Below are positions 58,924 through 64,000 of a stretch of 64,000 nt of DNA, in pieces (position 1 is the first letter of the stretch; every line of letters begins with the position of its first letter). Source of the DNA: JBEVOS01 sp044226655 (lineage in GTDB: Bacteria; Pseudomonadota; Alphaproteobacteria; Caulobacterales; Aquidulcibacteraceae); the NCBI GenBank assembly GCA_044226655.1, contig JBGAGO010000001.1:186001-250000 (forward strand). The letters are read 5' to 3'. The notes under the pieces are model-generated. The model searched no databases, was not told where the DNA came from, and saw nothing but the letters and a program-made list of their open reading frames with translations. Both the position numbers and the translations under genes were made by a program.

Positions 58924-60828
58924 ACAAGCCCGTCGATTCCAAGACGCTGTCCGATTCCATCATCGCCGAAGCGATCCCCGGCTCGCGCAAGATTTATGTG
59001 TCGGGCTGTGCGCATCCCGATCTGCGCGTGCCGTTCCGCGAAGTGGCGCTGCATCCGAGCGCGAACGAGGCGCCCGTCACGCTTTACGATCCGAGCGGGC
59101 CGTACACCGATCCGTCGGTCACGATCGACATCAATGTCGGCCTGGCGCGCGCACGCGATGCGTGGGTGGAAGCGCGCGGCGATGTCGAGACCGTCGCAGC
59201 GCGCGCGGTGAAGCCGGAAGACAATGGCGGGGCCTATGGCGCACGTCTCGCCCCGCCCTTCCCGGTCGCGCAGAAGGTGAAGCGCGCGAAGGGCGGCGCG
59301 GCCGTGACGCAGCTGGCCTATGCGCGCGCGGGGATCATCACGCCGGAAATGGAATTCGTCGCGATACGGGAGAACCAGAATCGCGCGGCGCTTCGTTCTT
59401 CCCCCGTTGGATGGGGGCGAACGCGGCTCCCCCCTCAGTCATGCTGCGCATGACAGCTCCCCCGTAACCGGGGGAGCAAGGGACGGCGAAGGCTTCGGCG
59501 CGGAGATTCCGGATTACGTCACGCCGGAATTCGTGCGCCAGGAAATCGCGCGCGGGCGGGCGATCATTCCGGCCAACATCAATCACGGCGAATTGGAGCC
59601 GATGATCATCGGGCGCAATTTCCTTGTGAAAGTGAACGCCAATATCGGCAATTCGGCGGTGACCTCCTCGATGGCCGAGGAAGTCGACAAGATGGTGTGG
59701 TCGATCCGCTGGGGCGCGGACACGGTGATGGACCTTTCCACCGGCCGCAACATCCACAACATCCGCGATTGGATCATCCGCAACGCGCCGGTGCCGATCG
59801 GGACCGTGCCGATCTATCAGGCGCTCGAAAAAGTCGGCGGCGTCGCCGAAGACCTCACCTGGGAGCTTTATCGCGACACGCTGATCGAACAGGCCGAACA
59901 GGGCGTCGACTATTTCACCATCCATGCGGGCGTGCGCCTGCCCTTCATTCCGCTCACCGCGAACCGCGTGACGGGCATCGTCTCACGCGGCGGATCGATC
60001 CTCGCGAAATGGTGCCTCGCGCATCACAAGGAGAATTTCCTCTACGAGCATTTCGAAGAGATCTGCGAGATCATGAAGGCGTATGACGTCTCGTTCTCGC
60101 TGGGCGACGGCCTGCGTCCCGGCTCGATCGCGGACGCCAACGATGCGGCGCAATTCGCGGAGCTGCGTACGTTGGGCGAGCTCACCAAGATCGCGTGGAA
60201 GCACGACGTGCAGGTGATGATCGAAGGGCCGGGCCATGTGCCGATGCACAAGATCAAAGCCAATATGGACGAGCAGCTGAAGCATTGCCACGAGGCGCCT
60301 TTCTACACGCTCGGCCCGCTCACCACCGATGTCGCGCCCGGCTATGATCACATCACGAGCGCGATCGGCGCGGCGATGATCGGCTGGTTCGGCACGGCGA
60401 TGCTCTGCTACGTCACGCCGAAAGAGCATCTCGGCCTGCCCGACCGCAAGGACGTGAAAGACGGCGTCATCGCCTACAAGATCGCCGCGCACGCGGCGGA
60501 TCTGGCGAAAGGCCATCCTGCGGCGCGGCTGCATGACGATGCGCTGTCGCGCGCGCGCTTCGAATTCCGCTGGGAGGATCAGTTCAATCTCGGCCTCGAC
60601 CCGGAGACGGCGCGCGCCTTCCACGACGAGACCATGCCGAAAGAGGCGCACAAGACGGCGCATTTCTGCAGCATGTGCGGGCCGAAGTTTTGCTCGATGA
60701 AGATCACGCAGGAGATCAGGGACGCGGCGCGGGGGCAGAATGATAGCGCCGTGGCGGAAGCGGGGATGGCGGAGATGAGCAAGAAGTTTCGGGAGGGGGG
60801 CGGGGAGATTGATGTTCCGAAACACTAG
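58920..60828 (+). pseudogene. thiC: thiC (phosphomethylpyrimidine synthase), frame lost at an internal palindromic repeat
   Basis: The 5' part (MNKPVDSKTLSDSIIAEAIP... to FVAIRENQNRAA) reads in one frame from ATG 58920 to a stop at 59451-59453; the 3' part (GFGAEIPDYVTPEFVRQEIA to the end) reads in the next frame to the stop at 60826. The whole is 1909 bp, not a multiple of three. The join falls in a 81-bp palindromic element at 59397-59477. Both halves are otherwise intact: the radical-SAM cluster motif CSMCGPKFCSM and HAGVRLPFIPLTANRVTGIV are present. So either thiC is disrupted, or a one-base error in a C run hides an in-frame insert of about 27 codons. Confidence 0.8.
59397..59477. repeat. 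Family-D-like palindromic element inside thiC
   Basis: Three hairpins in a row: CCCCC-GTTGGAT-GGGGG (59401-59417), GTCATGC-TGC-GCATGAC (59438-59454) and GCTCCCCC-GTAACC-GGGGGAGC (59456-59477). Its GGGGGAG/CTCCCCC arms match the family-D elements that are otherwise intergenic. It is located between ThiC residues normally contiguous (ENQNRAA and DGEGFGAEI). Confidence 0.85.
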
Positions 60829-60834
60829 CGGTTC

Positions 60835-62046
60835 TTAAAATTCTGCCACGCCCAACACAGCTTGCTTCTGGGCCGACAATTGTTTCACAGCATTCTCCCC
60901 CAAAATGGAGATCAACAGCGCCTTGAGGTGCGTCTTGCGAAGCGACGCTAGTCGCTTCGCAAACTCATCGCGGTCACTGACAATCGCCATTGATCTGTCG
61001 TGACCGACCAAGAGCGAGTCAATGGACCGCAACGTCTGAACAAGAGTCCTTTTGTTCGAAATGCAGTGCTCAACATTGCAAAATGCCTTTAGCTTGGCAT
61101 CAATTTTTCCAATTTTCTTAAAAGGTGCGCATAGTCTGTATCCATCGTTAAACCGCTTGATATCAACGCCCAAAAACTCAACGGGCTTTTCAGGCGAGGC
61201 TATTGTCGTCTTTGAACCCTCAGCCAGCTCGGGAATCTTTAGCCTCAGCTCCGACAATTTTTCCTTGATTAGACCCAACGATTGCAAACACGCTTTCTCT
61301 GAATCAGCGAAGATGGAAACGTCATCTGCGTATCTAACCGCAACAATGCCCGCTTGTATTAGACTTTCGTCGAACTCTTTGAGCAATAGGTTCGAAAGCA
61401 ATGGCGAGACGGGCATTCCTTGGCGTAGGCCACGTCCCGGCCGAATCCCATTTTCGTAGGCGATCGCTTTGATCTTCGGATCAGCGTAATCGATTTCTGT
61501 ATCAACGGCAGACACCAACAAGCGGCAAACCGTCTTGCTTGAAATCGTATCGTGTATTTTCTTCTTGATCTGATGTCTTGAGATGTTGTCGAAAAACTTG
61601 ACGATGTCCGCTTGCAGTACCCAGGGATGCTGTTGCCTCAATTCAAGCGCGCGTCGCTGAGCGTCCTGAAGCGTACGATTCTTTGAGAAGCCAAAGCTAA
61701 TCTCCGACCGCGCAGAAAATCTCTTGTCTTTCTCCAGATGCGCGAGGGCTACGCGCTGTATCAGCCGATCACGAACCGTTGGGATTGCGATAATCCTCTC
61801 GCCGCCGTTTGCCTTCGGAACCGGCGCCGCGCGCAACGTCCTGAAGCGATAGCGACCCTGCTGCAACTCGCGACGAATGTCGCGAATGGAGTTCTTCAAG
61901 TCGCTAGAGAACTGCGCCGCTGTAACCCTGTCGATGCCGGGACTTCCAGCGGTCAAGCCGCGCGCATCTCGACTAGAATGCCAGACCGCTTGAATTGACT
62001 CGATTGAAAACGAGCGCGGTAAGCGCCGTGGAGCTTTCTTCGGCAC
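60835..62046 (-). CDS. Reverse transcriptase, group II-like, stand-alone
   Basis: Protein of 403 residues from GTG 62046. RT blocks are all visible: RTLRAAPVPKANGGERIIAI with VRDRLIQRVAL (RT1), SFGFSKNRTLQDA (RT2), WVLQADIVKFFDNIS with Asp147 (RT3), RGLRQGMPVSPLLSNLLL (RT4), RYADD with Asp241 and Asp242 (RT5), FLGVDI (RT7). The C-terminal about 100 residues show no maturase or HNH domain. No retron NAxxH or VTG motif is present, and SP in QGxxxSP argues against a diversity-generating RT. The base composition is clearly lower in GC than the neighbours, a sign of transfer. It converges on thiC with 6 bp between the stops. Confidence 0.9.
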   Translation of the reverse strand: MPKKAPRRLPRSFSIESIQAVWHSSRDARGLTAGSPGIDRVTAAQFSSDLKNSIRDIRRELQQGRYRFRTLRAAPVPKANGGERIIAIPTVRDRLIQRVALAHLEKDKRFSARSEISFGFSKNRTLQDAQRRALELRQQHPWVLQADIVKFFDNISRHQIKKKIHDTISSKTVCRLLVSAVDTEIDYADPKIKAIAYENGIRPGRGLRQGMPVSPLLSNLLLKEFDESLIQAGIVAVRYADDVSIFADSEKACLQSLGLIKEKLSELRLKIPELAEGSKTTIASPEKPVEFLGVDIKRFNDGYRLCAPFKKIGKIDAKLKAFCNVEHCISNKRTLVQTLRSIDSLLVGHDRSMAIVSDRDEFAKRLASLRKTHLKALLISILGENAVKQLSAQKQAVLGVAEF

Positions 62047-62425
62047 AGCTCGCCACCCCCAAGTACCAGGAACAACTCCTTGGGGGCCTTTTCTGGCTCA
62101 ACGATTCCAAGCTTGACGCACGAAGCGTCGATGCGTGGGAACCGCAATGCTCGCCATCCGCCACGCTGCTCGCGCAACCGACCGACAGCTCAGTAACGAG
62201 GCGACGATTCCACTGAAAATCAAGCGTCATGGACGCACTGAAACTCGTGGTCACCGCGCCAACCGCCAAAACGGCGATCCACCCCGCGAAAGCATACCGC
62301 GCCACGCGCCGAAGCACAAGAACAAAGTGGCAACAGACTGTCTTCTCGGCGCGAGATGCGACCCCGCCCGCCCGGCCTCCGTTATTTAAGCTGATGGCTC
62401 GATCCTGGATTCGTTGTTCGAGCAT
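61973..62425 (-). CDS. Possible small membrane protein in the RT island (uncertain)
   Basis: A reverse-strand open frame of 150 residues from ATG 62425, overlapping the RT start by 74 bp. Residues about 43-63 form one hydrophobic helix (ARYAFAGWIAVLAVGAVTTS). Downstream the frame reads through direct repeat copy 1, and copy 2 upstream is in the same frame (both give VADGEHCGSHASTLRASSLE). No known family. It could be a coding fragment of the spacer or a chance frame; a noncoding RNA is an equally good reading. Confidence 0.3.
   Translation of the reverse strand: MLEQRIQDRAISLNNGGRAGGVASRAEKTVCCHFVLVLRRVARYAFAGWIAVLAVGAVTTSFSASMTLDFQWNRRLVTELSVGCASSVADGEHCGSHASTLRASSLESLSQKRPPRSCSWYLGVASCAEESSTALTALVFNRVNSSGLAF
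62057..62086. other. CCCCCAAG/CTTGGGGG hairpin just upstream of the RT start
   Basis: Perfect 8-bp stem (62057-62064 and 62079-62086) with a 14-base loop, 10 bp before the RT start codon. On the forward strand it is followed by CCTTTTCT like a terminator; on the RT strand it would sit in the leader and could control translation. Which is true cannot be told. Confidence 0.6.
62100..62182. repeat. 83-bp direct repeat, copy 1 (RT island)
   Basis: Identical over 83 bp to 62445-62527, starting AACGATTCCAAGCTTGACGC. It contains a GACGC-ACGAA-GCGTC hairpin (62115-62129) and lies 54 bp upstream of the RT start. Not found elsewhere in this window. Confidence 0.93.
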
Positions 62426-62444
62426 CTCGCATCCTCTCCGATCG

Positions 62445-62527
62445 AACGATTCCAAGCTTGACGCACGAAGCGTCGATGCGTGGGAACCGCAATGCTCGCC
62501 ATCCGCCACGCTGCTCGCGCAACCGAC
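62445..62527. repeat. 83-bp direct repeat, copy 2 (RT island)
   Basis: Perfect second copy of 62100-62182. The two begin 345 bp apart (115 codons, so the reading frame is kept) and enclose a 262-bp spacer. Such close identity suggests recent duplication or homogenisation. Confidence 0.93.
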
Positions 62528-62704
62528 TGATGTGTGAGCCAAAGAGAGGCAACGGAGCCGCGACGTGGGAAACACCTCGGGCTTGCGTATGATATGTGCA
62601 GATTCACTACATGCTGCAACCCTTGGCTAACGTTGCGTGGGACCGTGGAATGGCATCCAGCCCCAACCACGACGAATCTTCCCTCTCCTGCTACCTCCCC
62701 TCCC

Positions 62705-63241
62705 ATGCGCCTCCCCGCCCTCGCGCTTGCGCTCCTCCTCCTCGCCTGCACCGACCCCGCGCCGCCGTCGGCCACCGCGTCGTTGCCGCCGGCGCCGGTG
62801 ATGTCGCATGCGGCGACGCCGGCGGCTTGGGTTTGGGCGGATGTGGCGGCCGATCCGGCGCCGGGGGGCGCGTGGTCGGAAGGATGGATGGAGGGCGGGC
62901 TGCACGCGGCGAGCTATGGGCCGGATGCGGATGCGCCGATCTTCCAGCTGTCCTGCGATGCGCACGCGCACACGGCGACGCTGATCTTCTATGGCGCCAG
63001 CGATGAGGCCGAGACGACGATGACGCTCATCGCGCCGGATGGGCGGCGCGATCTGGTCGCGCGCAGCGGCAGCGTTCTCGGGCGGCGCGCCATCGTCGCA
63101 CATCGGCGCGCGGACGATGCGTCGATCGCGGCTTTGGCTGCGTCGCAAGATGGCTTCGCGATCGAAGCGGGCGGCGAGGTCGTGCGCCTTCCGGGCGATG
63201 CGATGCTGGCGCGCGTCATCGGGGCGTGCGCGGCGCCTTGA
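62705..63241 (+). CDS. Lipoprotein of unknown function
   Basis: Protein of 178 residues with signal peptide and lipobox LLAC (Cys15). The mature protein is a predicted beta-rich domain (AWVWADVAADPAPG, FQLSCDAHAHTATLIFYGAS, DGFAIEAGGEVVRLPG). No recognised family. Start ATG 62705 follows the gene-free stretch 62528-62704, where nothing further was recognised. It precedes a DUF2272 gene. Confidence 0.68.
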   Translation: MRLPALALALLLLACTDPAPPSATASLPPAPVMSHAATPAAWVWADVAADPAPGGAWSEGWMEGGLHAASYGPDADAPIFQLSCDAHAHTATLIFYGASDEAETTMTLIAPDGRRDLVARSGSVLGRRAIVAHRRADDASIAALAASQDGFAIEAGGEVVRLPGDAMLARVIGACAAP

Positions 63242-63349
63242 TCCTGTGACGGCCGTCATCGCGCGCGGGGCCGGCGCGCGCCAACCTCCGATTACGCTTG
63301 ACGGTGCGCGCACGCGGATGTTCCGCTGACGCCGCTGTGGGAGGCGACG

Positions 63350-64000
63350 ATGGCGGCGAGCGCGCGCAAGACGTTCTGGGATTCCGTTCTGGACATGCTG
63401 TTCGGGCGGTCGCGCCGAACGGTGAGCGTGCCGCGCGCGCAGCCGCGCCCGCCCGCAGCGCCGCCGCCCGCGCAACCGGCGCCTCAAGAAGACCGCTTCG
63501 ATCCCGGCCCGCAGCCGCAAACGCCGGAGCTGCTGCCCGATCAGCCCGCGCCGCCGGAGCTCGCGCCGACGCCTGCGCCCCTGCCGCCGCAGGTTTTCAG
63601 CGATCTGACGCCGTTCAAGCAGCGCCTGCTGAGCTTCTGCGAAAGCGAGTTCACCTGGTTTCGCCGCGGCCAGTTGAAAGAGGAGAACGAGCCTGCGCGC
63701 TCACGCATCCGTGAATATTGGGCCAATGTCGGCCGGCCGGAATGGGATGGGGCGACGCCGGAAGCGTGGTCGGCCGCGTTCATCTCGTTCGCGATGAAAT
63801 CGGCGGGCGACAATGGCCGCTTCAAGAAGAACACCGGCCATTGCGTCTACATCAACGACGCCATCCTGCATAAGGACGATGCGGCCGCGAATTTTCAGGG
63901 CCGGCGCGTGAGCGAATATCCGCCGCAGCTGGGCGATCTGATCGCAAGGCGGCGCGCGGGCAGTTCGGTGACGTTCGACACCGCCGTCTCCGTGCAATGG
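63350..64000 (+). CDS. DUF2272 domain protein, 5' part (runs off the window)
   Basis: Open from ATG 63350, behind GGGAGG, to the last base with no stop; 217 residues are seen. After a short N-terminus (MAASARKTFWDSVLDMLFG) there is a proline- and alanine-rich linker of about 60 residues, then a DUF2272-like region (YWANVGRPEWDGATPEAWSA, AFISFAMKSAGDNGRFKKNT, HCVYINDAILH, YPPQLGDLIARRRAG). The domain has the look of a CHAP/NlpC-like peptidase fold; catalytic function is not shown. It follows the lipoprotein gene by about 110 bp. Confidence 0.8.
   Translation, partial: MAASARKTFWDSVLDMLFGRSRRTVSVPRAQPRPPAAPPPAQPAPQEDRFDPGPQPQTPELLPDQPAPPELAPTPAPLPPQVFSDLTPFKQRLLSFCESEFTWFRRGQLKEENEPARSRIREYWANVGRPEWDGATPEAWSAAFISFAMKSAGDNGRFKKNTGHCVYINDAILHKDDAAANFQGRRVSEYPPQLGDLIARRRAGSSVTFDTAVSVQW

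Noticed and set aside
58920..59453. thiC fragment as a separate short gene
   Set aside because: Its sequence continues into the next frame as normal ThiC, so both parts are one interrupted gene.
62057..62095. Intrinsic terminator on the forward strand
   Set aside because: The hairpin has a short T-run on that strand, but no forward gene ends nearby, so it is listed as a hairpin of unknown role.
60835..62425. Retron (RT with msr/msd RNA)
   Set aside because: The RT lacks the NAxxH and VTG motifs, and no a1/a2 inverted repeat pair was found around the repeats.
60835..62527. Diversity-generating retroelement (RT with template and variable repeats)
   Set aside because: The two repeats are identical, with no adenine-targeted differences, and the RT has QGxxxSP rather than the SQ signature; no variable C-type lectin gene is near.
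62100..62527. CRISPR-like array
   Set aside because: Only two 83-bp repeats with a 262-bp spacer; no cas genes and no regular short repeats.

Overview
The window reads as chromosome of a GC-rich alphaproteobacterium, most likely near Caulobacterales or Hyphomonadaceae. The evidence is an acidic FYDLx-type zinc-ribbon protein (TIGR02300 family, typical of Alphaproteobacteria) next to aroA, the order aroA-cmk-rpsA-ihfB, the linked runs trpF-trpB-trpA-accD-folC and tsaE-kinase/NTase-addB-addA-trxA, AddAB in place of RecBCD, and many TTG/GTG starts. Taxonomy below class level is inference.

Layout. 1-2600: two-PAS sensor fragment, LuxR-type response regulator and a Crp/Fnr regulator. 2640-8028: five-gene reverse-strand sugar-oxidation cluster (TIM barrel, Gfo/Idh/MocA, Hyi-like, GMC flavoenzyme, TIM barrel). 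8141-21226: housekeeping block with tRNA-Ala, TIGR02300 protein, aroA, cmk, rpsA, ihfB, mscL, an FkbM methyltransferase with a glycosyltransferase-like partner, then trpFBA-accD-folC. 21283-30312 (reverse): trxA, addA, addB, a fused cell-wall-recycling kinase/uridylyltransferase, tsaE. 30415-37301: FAD ferredoxin reductase with a 2Fe-2S ferredoxin, a DUF559 nuclease gene bracketed by large palindromes, a divergent EF-G paralogue, an MFS carrier and a secreted lipoprotein. 37434-47644: SelO, PhoX, a secreted cysteine-paired protein, a serine hydrolase, a UspA protein, GNAT, zinc ribbon and alanine dehydrogenase. 47764-58380: acs, a TetR/DUF4386 pair with three operators, methyltransferase, metallo-beta-lactamase-fold hydrolase, MDR reductase, a LuxR-VOC fusion and an operon carrying four copies of one PH-like membrane unit. 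58414-60828: TPP riboswitch, small membrane protein and a thiC broken by a palindromic repeat. 60835-62575: an AT-richer island with a reverse transcriptase and two perfect 83-bp direct repeats. 62705-64000: a lipoprotein and a truncated DUF2272 gene.

At least four families of palindromic intergenic elements are scattered through the window, called A to D here. Family B carries perfect 26-bp inverted arms; two of its three copies flank the DUF559 gene with 14 bp on each side, and the third sits between trpB and trpA. A family-D element lies inside thiC, where the reading frame is lost.

The best candidates for something undescribed are: (1) the reverse-transcriptase island with its repeated, hairpin-bearing upstream region; (2) the palindrome-DUF559-palindrome unit; (3) the palindrome inside riboswitch-controlled thiC; (4) the seven-cysteine-pair secreted protein; and (5) the four-unit PH-like membrane operon.
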